64,000 nt of DNA from Sphaerosporella brunnea (GCA_008704415.1 VXIS01000004.1:124001-188000); one strand, 5' to 3'. Numbered from the stretch's first letter, positions 44,647 to 56,519 are shown. Numbers and translations: made by a program. Notes: generated by a model not told the origin, from the sequence alone.

Positions 44647-46022
44647 GCCAGCGAGGGCGAACCTTGAAGGAAGCTAAGATTATCTGTATATAGAATAGAG
44701 CGTTCGAGGGGGGCAGTCTAACACCAAGCTGTTCCCGGCGAATATGGAAATGCATAAAGTATTACTCAGTCACGCTCAATATGGACTAATCGACACTCTT
44801 TGTGTGCTATCAACTTGACCGTTGTGCATGATTGAAAGGGTTTTTAACCTTTAAAGTGCATTTTGCGCTACATGCTGTGATATTGAGCTGAGATGCTCTT
44901 TGGCAGGCATCGTTGAAAGTGGGGTGCCCCGCTATTTTCATTTCATCGCTCGGCAGTTGGCCAACCTCGCTACCGGGGTGCAATTAACCGTTGCATGTGT
45001 CTATTTTGCTGCCTTATGTAGAGTACTCTAGTCAAGTCTTTGACTGAAAACCGTTGCTCACCCATTACGTACCTCCCAATAATACTTCGGATGCAAGATA
45101 AGGCTGAGCTGTCAGCCATGAATGGCAGCTACCTATTCGGGTAACACCCGATCCACCTCCATCACAGTTACTGTATTCTACATAAAGGTCCGTGGTGCAA
45201 GTCGGGGCAATTTCCACTGGCAGAAAAGGAAAGGGTGGCTGCGATGTCGTGCGAGAGCAAGTCTGACAGGCAGACTGCCAGGATCTGCGTAACTGAGCTT
45301 GGCTGGGACTTATCTAGCGTTGCGAGCGCCACTCCCGTGCGGAAGCTGCAGATCATCCATGATCGCGATCTGTCAACGTCAACTTTCCTCCGAGTTTTTT
45401 GTATGTAGGGACAAATTTTCCACTTTTGCATTTTCCGCCCTTTCCGCCAGGCGGTCGCGCAAAGTTTGCTCCACTATTTTCCGGTAGATGGACTGGTTGG
45501 ACGTACTTCTACCTAGCTAGATCTCTAATCACACTCCCAGAAGCGCCCTCGGACAACCAACCGCTTAAAGGTCCTGACCGACCGACTCACGCCACGATCG
45601 GCAGGAGATGGTATTCAGAGAAAAGACTGGTTACTCCATAGTTTCACATTTTGACTTCCACAGCCTCCATTCACGGTGTGCGCAAGGGAGGGCTAGAGGG
45701 CAATACGAGAAGCCAAGAATGCGTTATGCTTTTCCTCCACGCAAACGTCTATTCCCTTATCATCACCTTTCCTTCTCCACCAGTAACTCCTACCGGGTGC
45801 CATCTGTTGTGCCACATTCAGCAGTGTAACATCTAGGCGGGGTTGTCTTCCATGGAGGAGGGTATTATCGGGTCGCAAGGCACAGCTCCTCGCTTCCTTT
45901 AAGCAAACTCAGGCCCATAAACGCGCAAGAAGAAGAAAAAAGAACCCAAACAGCCCTGTTGTCCCGTTCACAGCTCGCCTAAGTGTGGCATCTATCCATC
46001 GTCCAGTCTCGATCAAGCTCTC
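44647..46022. other. 1.4-kb intergenic, no recognised gene
   Basis: Only short ORFs (45299-45487, 45399-45641, 45608-45829 and antisense) without motifs. The last 150 bp are a C/A-rich promoter-like leader to the membrane-protein gene. Confidence 0.5.
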
Positions 46023-47385
46023 ATGTCTCACTACTCAACCGCCGCCCGCGTCAGTCGAGATGTCATATTCCTAGTTTTGATGTTTGCATTCACGGCGGGG
46101 AGAATAGCGCATGGGCGATGGAAATGGCGTTCTCGCAGGGTCACAAGCAGGCATTCGGAGATATTTGCGGCTTCGTGCTTGGTCCTCACGACATCATTAT
46201 CGATCGTGATGGTCGGCTTGACTGTATGTTTGTCGATGCAAGCTTCCTAAGCCTCTTGCTGATGACACCCCTCACTGCGACAGTTCCAAGATATCGTGAT
46301 TGTCAGCCACCTCAAGACAGATGAGGATGTTTTGGATTACAATCTCAAACCGTATACAAATCTTGTGGGTAACCATGTCGATGACAAATTTCTCTATTAC
46401 AAAGAGTTTTTGCTGATGAAACCACTGCATGTAGGTCACCTACTTGCTCTACCTTTTCCAAACGTTCTGTGTCTATCTACTGAAGGGAACGTTTCTGGCC
46501 TTGTTTTTCTCATATGCAACGCATATGAAAAGGTCGATCGGAATCCTTTTGTACGCCACAGTAGCTCTGACGCTTCTTGGATTGGTCGCCTCGATACTGC
46601 TCTATGCTCTCTGGTGCCGACCAACACCCGTGAACTGGTATGAATCCGTCAGGCGGCCTCCACCTGCGCAACAAGCTGACATTCTGCAAGGCATCTTGTG
46701 TTAGGACCCGACGGTTCGCAACAGTCTTGCATGATCGCCATTGATGTCAAGGCCAACGGGATACTCGCCGTCATCAACATCGCAGTTGATATTTTCAGTT
46801 GGGCATCACCTTACCCAGTAACTTGAAGCTGCACGCCGCTGACGCATCACAGTCGCCGTACTCGGAATCTTCATCATCAACTCAATTTCCCTGCGTACCC
46901 GCACGGAGCGTTGCGCAATCAGCATAATCGTGACGATTGGGTTCCTCTCGATCATGGCGGCTGCCGCGCGCTGGGGCACCATGTACTACGTGTGGAGCGA
47001 CCCCAGCAAAACCGCCACTCGCGTCACCACCTCAAATCTTGTGCTGATGGAGCACTTCATGCGCATTGAGATCTTGTTTGGAACCTTGGCCTACGGCCTT
47101 CCCATCGCAAGGAAGTTCTTGGCGAGAGCTGTTACCCAGTTCCGGTTATTGACCAGTTCGCTGGGTGAGCGATGGTCGGGATCCCACAGGAGCCACGGAA
47201 GTGGAAGTGCCGGACGTGGTGCCGCTCCTTCTGCGAGTGTAAGGCGCGGGCCACTGTCGGAAAGTAACGAAACTTTAGGGACGAAAGATGTTTTGAGCCT
47301 TTCGGATGCGCTTGAGTTGCAGGAAGGAGCATCCAGACCGAGCTCGAGTGATGGATTCCCAAAATCGCACACGCAGATAGTTTAA
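46023..47385 (+). CDS. fungal rhodopsin-domain (SAT4/PTH11-like) integral membrane protein
   Basis: Five exons: 46023..46223, 46284..46364, 46435..46637, 46691..46797, 46853..47385 (introns 60, 70, 53, 53 and 55 bp where counted between exons), 374 residues. About seven hydrophobic helices occur in the order seen in this family: VSRDVIFLVLMFAFTAG; SCLVLTTSLSIVMVGLTVC; TYLLYLFQTFCVYLLKGTFL; GILLYATVALTLLGLVASI; then the CxPxxxxW loop (WCRPTPVNW); NGILAVINIAVDIFIAVLG; CAISIIVTIGFLSIMAAAA. The C-terminal 90 residues are a Ser-rich cytosolic tail (SGSHRSHGSGSAGRG, SRPSSSDGF). Exon joins were chosen because they restore the W-loop and the NIAVDIF helix; the donor of intron 2 (GTGGGT) is the least certain. 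Members are putative surface receptors; no ligand is known. Confidence 0.78.
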
Positions 47386-48199
47386 ATTCTGATGGCACAT
47401 TTGCGCAAATGATGCCTTTTTCATGTGTTTTACCCTCCAGAACGAGTGCACAATATCAACTGGCGAAGTGTACATACTATAACAAAGTCCCCCGGCTTAT
47501 TGGTACGTTGGTGCTGCTTGCGCTTTTTAAACAAATGCGCTCTGAGTGCTCGGCCACAATGGGCGGCCGTCAGGCGGCTATGCAGCGGGAATCGGTCGCC
47601 GCACTGTCAACACCATCACGATCCCCGACATGGTCCCCATCATCACCCTCATCAGCAGCGTATCAACACGACACAAAGCGTCCAGCACCCCAAAAACAGC
47701 GGGAATTGCGTACCGATGAAGGTAGTTCCCAGCTCTCACACTCCCGTGCCTGTAGCAGTGGAACTCGCAGACCTACGATGAAATATAAAAAGAAACTCCG
47801 TGGTATTTGCCGTTCTTAAGCCAAACCCTAAATATCCTCATCGGGATCAGCTGGTGATGATACTTCATGCCTGAAACCACGGTATAAAGACAAGTTTGGT
47901 ATTAGGGGTCAATAGGCATTAGGTTTTGAATACTTATTCTACAGACTACGGTATCCTTGTGGCATTATTAACGAATACATAGTATCAATTGGGAACTCCC
48001 CATAAATTTGTATTGGCAAAAAAACCCCTAGTTTCGCGAGTGATAATCAATGACATCACGGCATCAACTGGTCATTCCCAACTCACTTAATTAAGATGCA
48101 ACTCCTCCAATAAAAACACAAACACCAGTCAACCTTACAGGTTTTGAATCTCCCTCGCGCCTGCGCGAGTTTCCCTGGACCATCAACAGGCCCAAAAAT
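47386..48199. other. intergenic, no recognised gene
   Basis: The plus ORFs at 47409-47819 and 47425-47781 overlap in different frames and have no motif. The rest is AT-rich 3' flank. Confidence 0.5.
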
Positions 48200-50365
48200 C
48201 TAAAAGGGAATCCCCAGATCATCGATTTCCCATGGTGCTACAGCGTCAGGATCTTTCTTACCCCTGGACTTAACGGCCTCCACTTCTACTGCACTCTTCA
48301 CGGCCCCATTAGCCATCATTCTCGGTCCTCTACCATCGTCGAAAGTAAATTCGGAGCGGCTCACTTGTTGCGTCTGCCCTTCTCCTTTTGGTTTTGTTTC
48401 TGCATTGTGTTCCTTCTCCTCTCGTTTTCGATTTGGTTTCAACGCAGCGAGCACATTCGTAGATGTTGTAGCCGTGTCCGCTTGCTCGGGCCGTCGAGGT
48501 ACTAAACGTGGAGACTCTGGCTCTAGCGGTGGAAAGTTCCATTTGGATTTCAGGCTCCGTGGGGATGAGCTGGGTGGAGTGGGGGGTAAATCCGGCATCG
48601 TGGACGCTGGATTCGTTTGTGGTGGCAGCAGTAGAGGGGGCGGATTCTGTAGTGCTGAGGCTTGGAAATTATATCCTAGTGGTGAAGCGTCTGGCATATA
48701 AGTGTCGCCGTCGTTGTCGCCCCACAAAGCAGTATTACGCCGTCGTTCACCGAAGAAACCATTACTGCCACGGCGAAATAAACCACGGTCGCCCCCATCG
48801 CCAAGTCCATCGCCAAGTCCATCGCCAAGTCCATCGCCAAATCCATAGCCAAGTCCATCGCCAAGTCCATCGCCAAATCTCCTTCTGTTGCCAAACTTAC
48901 CACCGTTGCCGTTGCCAAACTTAATACCGTTGCCAAGTCCATTGCTTAATCCTCCGAACCCATCATCTGCAAAGTCAAAATCTCCGCCCCCGTTCTGTCT
49001 CCACTTGTGCGGAGCCAACGGATTAGGGTTATTCCCCGGCAATCCCGGTCCGGAGCGGGTGTTTCTCAGCCTGACATTCCCATTGACCACTCCGACCGGC
49101 CCACTATTGTATGCATTGTTGTAGACGCCAACCAGGGAATTTATGTTGTTAGGTAGGGGGGGGGCCAACGTCCTTGGGGATAGGCCAAAAAAACCGCGGA
49201 AGACATAGTAAATGTGGTAGATCATTAAGAGGGCCACGAGTATAATGAGGGCTTTGGAGACGGAGGGGAAGGCGGCTATGGCGTCGGCTGCGAGGGGCAG
49301 GTAATAGGTTGTGAGGGGATCCAGGCAATAGCTTGTGAGGAGACTCCAATTCGAGTGCAGGTAATAAATTGCGGTGGTGCGGATCTGTTCTATGGGCATC
49401 TCCTGGATGAGGAGAACCAACTGTGCAATTAGGATGGAGTTTTTACATAGAAACTCCCCTAATCCCCGACCCGGCCAGACAGTCGGCGGGAGGCCAACAG
49501 AGCCCTGCCAAATCCTCAGCAAGACGCCGCGCAAACCAGTTGTTAAAAACGCAAAAAACAACTCAATGGTAACAAACGCCATGCACACCCAACCCGCGCG
49601 AGTTGTCGCCATATAAACCACAAGTCGCCAAATGCTGACCCACCAATTCAGGAAAAACGCACCCCAAGGCTGAAAAAACTTCCAGACTCCGAGTTGGAGA
49701 AGATCCCGGACTCTGGCATGCAATGCCCCGATGATGCTGAAAATCCCAGCCACGATGATGAGGATACCGAAGAGAATAAGACATGCCAACAAGAGCTCAA
49801 GGAATTCGAAACTGCCCTTCCTCAATTCCGGAAAGAGGTCAGACTCGTTGAGACTGCCCTTCGTAAACGCCTCCCCGCCGACACCGGCCAATATTAAGGT
49901 AGCTCCTTGAAATATTTGGGGAGGCGTTAGCCACATCAGCTGCACCATCCATCCCCAGATATACACGGCGACCCATTTCACCAGACGGGCCGCCGCGCGG
50001 AAATCGCTGATGTGATTACTTACGAAAGCTCTAAGGAAGGCCGGCACCCCAAATGCAACCGCCGGCCAAAACCACCGAACCAACTCCCAAAACAACAGCA
50101 AAGTCCCCAGTGCCAAGTTGGACAAAGCTATCCCGCCATATTTCCCGATGATACACCCGACTGATATTCCTATAGTAATACAGCAGACATGCTCCAACGT
50201 GAGAAAGTATACGCCGAGCGTGAAAAGTGCGATCGCTGCCTCCAAAAACAGCCGAGTGAAGTTGAAGGTAAAACCCAGAGCACCCAATGGAATTGATAGC
50301 CCCCCAATGGCTATGCCCGTGAGGAGGTAGGCTTCGAGGAGAGCCATGACTGTCGTATCGTTCAT
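48200..50365 (-). CDS. polytopic membrane protein with Gly-Asp-Gly-Leu repeats, orphan
   Basis: An intronless minus-strand frame of 721 residues from MNDTTVMALLEAYLLTG. The frame is open 83 codons further up (to 50614), but that part looks like leader. The first about 410 residues hold roughly nine hydrophobic segments (for example LLEAYLLTGIAIGGLSIPLG, FLELLLACLILFGILIIVAG, GWVCMAFVTIELFFAFLT, ALIILVALLMIYHIYYVFRG). The last about 310 are hydrophilic and disordered: a GDGL/GDGLGYGFGDGL tandem repeat (DNA unit of 12 bp, 48787-48882), Pro-rich stretches, then basic and acidic blocks ending DAVAPWEIDDLGIPF. No known family is recognised. The open frame over 2.1 kb and the coherent topology make it a real gene. 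Confidence 0.8.
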   Translation of the reverse strand: MNDTTVMALLEAYLLTGIAIGGLSIPLGALGFTFNFTRLFLEAAIALFTLGVYFLTLEHVCCITIGISVGCIIGKYGGIALSNLALGTLLLFWELVRWFWPAVAFGVPAFLRAFVSNHISDFRAAARLVKWVAVYIWGWMVQLMWLTPPQIFQGATLILAGVGGEAFTKGSLNESDLFPELRKGSFEFLELLLACLILFGILIIVAGIFSIIGALHARVRDLLQLGVWKFFQPWGAFFLNWWVSIWRLVVYMATTRAGWVCMAFVTIELFFAFLTTGLRGVLLRIWQGSVGLPPTVWPGRGLGEFLCKNSILIAQLVLLIQEMPIEQIRTTAIYYLHSNWSLLTSYCLDPLTTYYLPLAADAIAAFPSVSKALIILVALLMIYHIYYVFRGFFGLSPRTLAPPLPNNINSLVGVYNNAYNSGPVGVVNGNVRLRNTRSGPGLPGNNPNPLAPHKWRQNGGGDFDFADDGFGGLSNGLGNGIKFGNGNGGKFGNRRRFGDGLGDGLGYGFGDGLGDGLGDGLGDGGDRGLFRRGSNGFFGERRRNTALWGDNDGDTYMPDASPLGYNFQASALQNPPPLLLPPQTNPASTMPDLPPTPPSSSPRSLKSKWNFPPLEPESPRLVPRRPEQADTATTSTNVLAALKPNRKREEKEHNAETKPKGEGQTQQVSRSEFTFDDGRGPRMMANGAVKSAVEVEAVKSRGKKDPDAVAPWEIDDLGIPF
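48787..48882 (-). repeat. coding 12-bp tandem repeat (GDGL)n
   Basis: About seven to eight copies of AGTCCATCGCCA (plus strand) encode repeated Gly-Asp-Gly-Leu on the minus strand, inside the disordered tail of the polytopic membrane protein. A few units vary (GYGF). The multiple-of-three unit keeps the frame and allows length polymorphism. Confidence 0.85.
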
Positions 50366-53300
50366 TGTGTGGTGTGAGACTGTGTTTCTGGCGTTTTTCT
50401 TTTTTCTTCGAGGAGGGGGGACGAGCGCGATGAGGGTGCAGCAGGGGTTTTGTGGGGCCCCCAACGGTCCGAGTTGAGCTGTTGCTCTTGAAACGTTGTT
50501 TTTGTCTGTGAACATCTTGCCAGGCTTCACTGCATCATAAGATAGCACTCGTTGATGCCTGTCAACATTTGCCAGCGAGGACAAAGAAACGCCCCTTTTT
50601 TTTTCCTGCGCCATGGAGGTTCTTATTCGATGTGACTTTCCAGCCCCCCGTTCTTCCCTTTGGAATCGACTTTGAGGGCGAGTACTACCTAATGTGCATC
50701 CATTGCTTGCGATGTGAAGGTGGCCATTGAGAGCTGGTAACTCGCTAGCGCCAGTGCACGTGGGAGCAGATTCTCGTCGTCCCTGCGGCTTGAAGGCCGA
50801 GGATCACGGTGCCATCGTCATTGCCGTGCACTCACTAAATTTGTGTTTCCAATAGCGATATCCCCAGCGCTGTAGGCTTTGGTGTTCGATATGTATATGC
50901 AGGGTATTTTAAGGGCTTTCAAAGTGGTTTTCAAAGAGAGGAGGTGCGAGTTACAAAGGCTGCTGTATATGCGGTTTTCTCGATAGCGAGCCTAAAGATT
51001 TCGTTCCAGAGTAGAGCCAGCATGACGCTATGTATGGTGCAAGGCGCTTTAAACCAGGACCTTCGCGATTAGGGGACAATCTTCACAGGAAATCACTCGC
51101 GACTCGCGCACTGCCGTAATCACCGAGTAACTCCCAGCATTGGACACCTGAGCGCGTCGCCTTTGGGACATCTGCTACCTTGCATCAACAACCGCTGCCG
51201 CTCGCCGCCGACGCTATAGGAGAACGCCCTGCCCGTTCTGCCCGGCTGTGGCTCTATATGAATTGGGAGTCGGCGTCGCTGGCTTTCGGCGCATGGCTGG
51301 CCTGTTGTGCGCCACACCTTTGCAGCAACCACCCTGTCAAACAACGAGAGAAATCTAAAACATATAGAACGAGGGTTTTAATAGAATAGATAGAGTAAAG
51401 CAAGAAACTCCCTAAGAAAATGAAGAAAACACAGGAAAGTGATATCCCATGATTCAAACCTCCGGGGGCTATTCTTGCGACAGGCCCTTCACTGTGCCCT
51501 TCGAACCGCATTTCCACTTGATTCAGCAAGTGGAATGCCCTTCTCTGCCAAAAGACCTTTTGGTCAATCAAAAAGGTTCTCTCTGGGTCTTGGTTTGCAA
51601 CTCCAAGAGGCCCAAGCCCCCCCCCCCCTCCCCCACCACCAAGGAGCGGAAAGTCTAAGTGAAAGAGAGGTCTGCCGGTGGAGAGGATAGGCAGCAGTCT
51701 AGATGCAATGAGAATGCTAGAGAGGCTCAAGTTAGTGCAATGGAACGAGTGGTAGAGCCCCTGATCCGACCAGCGGAGGACGCTGCAAGTAGTTCTGCGA
51801 TCGAGATGATAAGGACCCCGAGATTTAGCAACAAGAGGCCACTCCACCGGTCGCCTCAAGTGGCAATGCGGTGCAGCGGTGGGTATACAGAAAGGACAGG
51901 GTTCGGTGTGGCCAGATCTAGAGATGGAGGCGAGGTGGTCGGCGTACCCACACATCATGGAAGATTACTGGCTCATTTTTCCTCTTTTCTCAGGAGGCTT
52001 GGAGCTAGTTGCTTCATCGAAAGATTGGTTGACCCTTGCTTTCTGCTCTCAGAAGTTTCCAGCTAGGATTTTTGGTGATCAGTTTCTTATGGTGGACCTT
52101 GGTGGTTGTGGTGTCGCGGCGTGCACAACAGCCCCGCCGCGCCCAATCGCTGCGCCGGCGACGCTAAAGCTCCTCATCGATGACCGAAGATGCCACTCGA
52201 AACTTGAAGAGGGCGTCTTTGAGTCCGCTGAATGCCTAAGGCATTGGCAGAACGAAACGGGAGACTCGGATCGAGACATGATCCAAATAAAGAGTGCTGG
52301 GCCATGCTGCCGCGCCGCAGGTGGGCGAGGGATGGCCCAGGCGGCGAGCAGGTAGACACTGGCAACGGCCCCAGTGACGAGTAACGTAAATGCATGTTTT
52401 CGAAATATGCCGTTGCGGCTTATTGAGGCCTGAATGTAGAGAGGAATGCTATCTCCTTTCCAGCTCAGCTGGGATTCGTCGGCTCTCCCAGGGCCCTGCT
52501 TAACAGTTTAATCTGCCTGGCAATCTCAACCGCTGGTAGCAGCCATAGCCCGCCCCGGCGTTGGGTAGCTACTGGAATCATTTAGATCTTACCATCTGAG
52601 CTACCAAACATTTGTTGACAGCAAAAACAAAATGTATCTGATTAACCACTTCGTATGCCTAGGCTCACGAAAATATGGTGTCAATACTGCCGTAATACCG
52701 TATTATAGCCTCCCAAACACCGTTCTTTCAAAACGATGTGATTCCCGACATAACACACCATTCACCAAATATTTCCCTTTCCGTGAGCGGTATTAACCCG
52801 GTATTTGGCGATTCACAGAATCAATCTGCATTCTCACAACTCCGAGATTCGTCCGGTGTTTGCACCAAGAGGGTGTTTCCGGCTATGAGTAAACCATATT
52901 CATTTTCCTCCCGTAGTAAATAAACACAGTCGAAACGAATCTACACATACTTGATATGCTGGATGAATAACCCCCGTTCTTTGGTACTGTCGCTTTGAGC
53001 GTGGAATAAATAATATCCAAAGCGGGTGGCTGTGCTACTGGCCGCATGCTGTGGCTTGTCCTACTCCCCGACTTGTACGCGCCGGCATTTTTTTTTGCCA
53101 GTCTCTACCAGCGCAGTGACAAGTCTCCATGTACCACTGGAGTCACCGGAGCGAAGCGCCTCGCTGGGCAGCGGTTCCAAGTAAGCTGCTTGGCGAGTGC
53201 TCCGCCACGTTTTGTTGCGAGAAAATAGAGCAGAGCAGAGTTGCTGAGGAAGGCAGTCCAGGGTCCGCTCTAAAGATATCTAAAGATAAACACTCGAGCT

Positions 53301-53942
53301 ACCCAGCTCATAGGGCTACATACACAGCTCGACAGAATTTCAAGCAGCAAGCAGCATCGATATTATCCCGCGTTCCCAGCCTCCACGGGGTGATCATTGC
53401 CTCTCCACATCGCGTCTCGGGCTCCCCTGCAGGATGGGAACACTTGGCGAGCTTGGCGAGTGCCTTACAGTGAACACACGGCCTGAGCTGAGTTGAAAGG
53501 CTGGCTTGGTTTGCATATAGCAAGCTGAACGAACAGCCACTCTCTGCATCATGAATATAATACAAAAACCGAAGGGACTCGTACCTTAATTGCACTTTCA
53601 GGCAAGACATCCTAGGATATCCTAAGACAAAGAGGCGCCGCCAATTCCAGCGCATAGCGAACCAGCTCTTGCGCTCAGCCGACTGGTGTGAGTGAATGTG
53701 TGTGTGACCTTGCATGATACACCGCAGCTTAAAACCTCCACATTCCCGCTTCTCCCCTCCAACTTGAGCATTCTACGTTGTTTTTACCTTCACTTCTATT
53801 GCCAACGGTCACTCTTTGGACGTCTGTGCTTTTTTATTCACTATTCCTTTCCTTTGGAAAAAACACAGCCGGCCTGGTAACGATAAATACCTCCCACCTC
53901 AACACCATTTATCTACCGCACACATACATACAAACACCAATA
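50366..53942. other. 3.6-kb stretch without recognised genes
   Basis: 50366-50640 is the 5' flank of the membrane-protein gene. The longest ORF (51254-51958 minus, 234 codons) includes a Gly run from a C homopolymer and a hydrophobic end, but shows no domain and overlaps equally long plus-strand frames. Plus ORF 51879-52355 is likewise unsupported. No repeat ends or tRNAs were seen. The last about 180 bp before 53943 form a C/T- and A/C-rich leader to the secreted beta-propeller gene. Confidence 0.4.
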
Positions 53943-55004
53943 ATGAAGAGCCTCTTCACCCTCATTTTGGCCGGCCTCAGTGCCGCTGCCCCCGCCCCGA
54001 CCGGTCACCCCTCCGCCGTCCCGGTGGCTGCTCCGTCCGCTCCGGCGACGCTCGTCGCTAAGAACGCCCTCTCGACCTACCCCGGCGCCGCACTCCTTGG
54101 GGCCGGAATCGAGGGCTGTTCCGTCGATGCGGCGGGCAACATGTACGCCGTGAACGCGACTCACATGATATCCCTCTCAGACTCCAAAGTTCTTCTCCAA
54201 GGTCCCGGAGGCGGAACCTCCCACTTCGCCTCGTCCCGGTTCACACGTACCTACGGCACTCTGGTCGGCGACGCGGCCGCGCACCGTCTCCTCGTCGCGG
54301 CCACCAACACATACTTCATGACGGAGGCCAAGATGCTGCAGCCGAACGACTTCACCGTGTCGCGCGACGAGTCCAAGATCTACCTCTCGGGCATGAACTA
54401 CTCGGCCAACACCGGTGACCTATGGGTGTACGACGTAACCACCAAGACGCCCGTCTCCGTCTGCCTCGACGGCGTAAAGACGTTCCGCATGAACGGCATC
54501 GAGCTCTCACCCGACGACAAGACGCTGTACGTGACGTCCGCCGAGAACGGAGTTCCGGAGGGTATGGCGGGCGCCAGCGTCTACAAGTTCTCTATCGACA
54601 GCTCGGGCAGGCCAACCAAGCCGGTGCTCGCCATCGACCTGTACAAGGAACTGGAAAAGAAGGGGCTCGACCCGAAGAAGGCCGGCATGGACCCGGATGG
54701 CATGCGCATGGATGCCAAGGGAACGCTGTTCATGACGCTGAACGCGTTCGGACGGGTGTTGATGTGGGACACTTCCAAGCCGGCCTGCGAGTCGCAGGTC
54801 ATCGAGTTGGACACCATCAGCTTCCCCACCAACTTGGAGCTGGGCGGCCGCGACGGAAAGACGCTCGTCGTCATCGGCAAGTGCAAGGCCGACAAGACGG
54901 GAACGAGCAGCTGTGTTGATTCTTACCAGCACACGACTCCGGGCCGCGCTTGGACGAACCTGCAGGTTTCGCGCCGCGGCGGTTCGTATGGTTACGGTGC
55001 TTAG
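53943..55004 (+). CDS. secreted SMP-30/gluconolactonase-like beta-propeller protein
   Basis: Intronless, 353 residues from MKSLFTLILAGLSAAAPAPT, a clear signal peptide; an in-frame upstream extension to 53778 is non-homologous leader. Repeated blade motifs typical of SMP-30-type propellers follow: GIEGCSVDAAGNMYAVN, FTVSRDESKIYLSGMNY, MNGIELSPDDKTLYVTSAEN, GMDPDGMRMDAKGTLFMTLN, FPTNLELGGRDGKTLVV. The acidic and Asn residues in NGIELSPD, DPDGM and PTNLE fit the metal-binding pocket of the family, which includes lactonases and related hydrolases. It would act outside the cell. The substrate is unknown. Family-level call is confident. Confidence 0.88.
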   Translation: MKSLFTLILAGLSAAAPAPTGHPSAVPVAAPSAPATLVAKNALSTYPGAALLGAGIEGCSVDAAGNMYAVNATHMISLSDSKVLLQGPGGGTSHFASSRFTRTYGTLVGDAAAHRLLVAATNTYFMTEAKMLQPNDFTVSRDESKIYLSGMNYSANTGDLWVYDVTTKTPVSVCLDGVKTFRMNGIELSPDDKTLYVTSAENGVPEGMAGASVYKFSIDSSGRPTKPVLAIDLYKELEKKGLDPKKAGMDPDGMRMDAKGTLFMTLNAFGRVLMWDTSKPACESQVIELDTISFPTNLELGGRDGKTLVVIGKCKADKTGTSSCVDSYQHTTPGRAWTNLQVSRRGGSYGYGA

Positions 55005-56056
55005 CGGAGGCGCGTATGTAATTGCGGGGGTCTGACCTTTTGAGAGATACTTACAAAATTTGCACTTTGTTTACGAAAAAATGAAGATATCCCTTCGTGA
55101 CATGAAACGTTCTTGTTGTGATATCGATGTATCGATGTGCGGTCGGTCGGGTTTTGCCAGCTTCCGGATTTATGCTTAAATCGGCCTCCCATCCCTGTCT
55201 GATAACCACAAATTAAAACGGGTAGATAATTTAACAATGAGGATCAGCTGTAGATACTCGAGATTAAACTGCGTATCTAAGCTTGTTTCGTTTACAAAAC
55301 CTCGGTAATACCTACCCGTATAACTCGCCAGCAAGAGACTCGCCGCAGTCGCTTCGCCATTGCTTTATCCAGCTCAGTTCTTGATGCGCAGCTAGCCATA
55401 AGTAGCGGGTGTCACCTCCGTTCGACCCGTCCGTGATTCCGATAGTGGCTGAACGCCGCCCACTCTGTTGGTGTGAAAGCTTGTTGAGGACCTCATGGTG
55501 TCGTCACCGCCCGCCCCGGTCATAAACGGTTGACGCCGCCGAGAATGCAGTAGCGCTGCGTTACGAGTTTTTTTCATAGACCTCTTTTTTTTTCTTTTTT
55601 TTTCTTTCTTTTTTTGTAGCTCCTGATATTGAGAATGCCAATTGTGTCGACGGATTAGTTATCGCTTGCATTCCGGGGAGCTGTGGCGATTGTGGCGATT
55701 GCCGCGTTCGATGCACCAGAGTCACGATCCCCAATATTGACACCCCGCTAGTACTCGTCAAGTCCGGCGAGTCATACCAACACGCCATTACTACCATCCT
55801 CCCCAACCCCGCGGGGTGTTGACCACGACGTTGTTGCAATCGCAATATATCCGCACCAACTGACATGGCAAGGCAACACCCCGCGGCGATGCTCCACTGG
55901 CGGGGATGTTCTCGATGGGTGGTGGGTGCGGGCAAGCACGCGGCACATTGGGGCGGCAACCTGGAGAGTACTCGGAGTTGGCTCTAGGTATGATAGAGCT
56001 TTAAATAGACTGGGGTGTTGTGGCCGGCGTTGTTGCACCAGGAGCAGAGCCCGCCG
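55005..56056. other. 1-kb intergenic, no recognised gene
   Basis: Contains a T-rich tract (55566-55615) and short ORFs without motifs on the minus strand (55561-55959, 55772-56038). Confidence 0.5.
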
Positions 56057-56221
56057 GGAATAAGAGACCTGGTTAGCGGCGGCACAGAATTGCCTCGTAG
56101 GGAACTTAATATCTCCAAAAGGAAGTCAGTCAGTCAGTCAAAAAAACAAAAACCCTCATCAGTAAGCTAAAAGTTTCCCTACAAGGCAATTACCTTCCGC
56201 TAACCGGGTCTCTTATTCCCC
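56057..56221. mobile_element. foldback MITE, copy 2
   Basis: About 165 bp. Left arm GGGAATAAGAGACCTGGTTA, then GCGGCGGCACAGAATTGCC; the right arm is its reverse complement (GGCAATTACCTTCCGCTAACC...GGTCTCTTATTCCCC). The centre CTCCAAAAGGAAGTCAGTCA is shared with copy 1 at 22349-22545. A (GTCA)n slippage distinguishes the copies. No coding capacity. Confidence 0.87.
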
Positions 56222-56249
56222 GTTTTTTCCGGTATGGCATTGTGCGGCG

Positions 56250-56519
56250 GCGGCGGGTACCAATCAATTTGGGAAAGTGGCCTGAAAATGTTTTTGCCTA
56301 GGCTTGTCCCCTCTCTCCTTTTTTTCTTCTCCTTTTTCTTTATTTTACGAATCTCCTTGGGTGCGACACATATCCGGTGCGATTTTTCCTTGGTGTTTGT
56401 TTCCTTTGGAGGAGGAGCAAGACCCCACAGTAGGACCCTGAGCCTAGGGGCAGCGATGATTCTATGTTACATGTCATGGCCGCAAGCGGCCGAATACAAT
56501 ATGATTAAAAAAAAAAAAA
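56250..56519 (+). mobile_element. 5'-truncated LINE insertion, 9-bp target duplication
   Basis: Plus-strand copy consisting mostly of LINE 3' UTR: a CCTAGGGGCAG segment, hairpin GGCCGCAAGCGGCC at 56478-56491, CGAATACAATATGATT, then a run of 13 A. Flanked by TGTGCGGCG (56241-56249 and 56520-56528). Same family as 24946, 34364 and 62192. It inserted within 30 bp of the foldback MITE. Confidence 0.87.

Noticed and set aside
48787..48882. Regular 12-bp repeat considered as a CRISPR-like or regulatory array
   Set aside because: The repeats are directly contiguous, in frame with a long ORF, and encode GDGL; there are no spacers and the genome is eukaryotic.
51254..51958. 234-codon minus ORF
   Set aside because: No domain or signal; it contains a homopolymer-derived Gly run and is matched by similarly long frames on the other strand, so it is probably chance in GC-moderate DNA.
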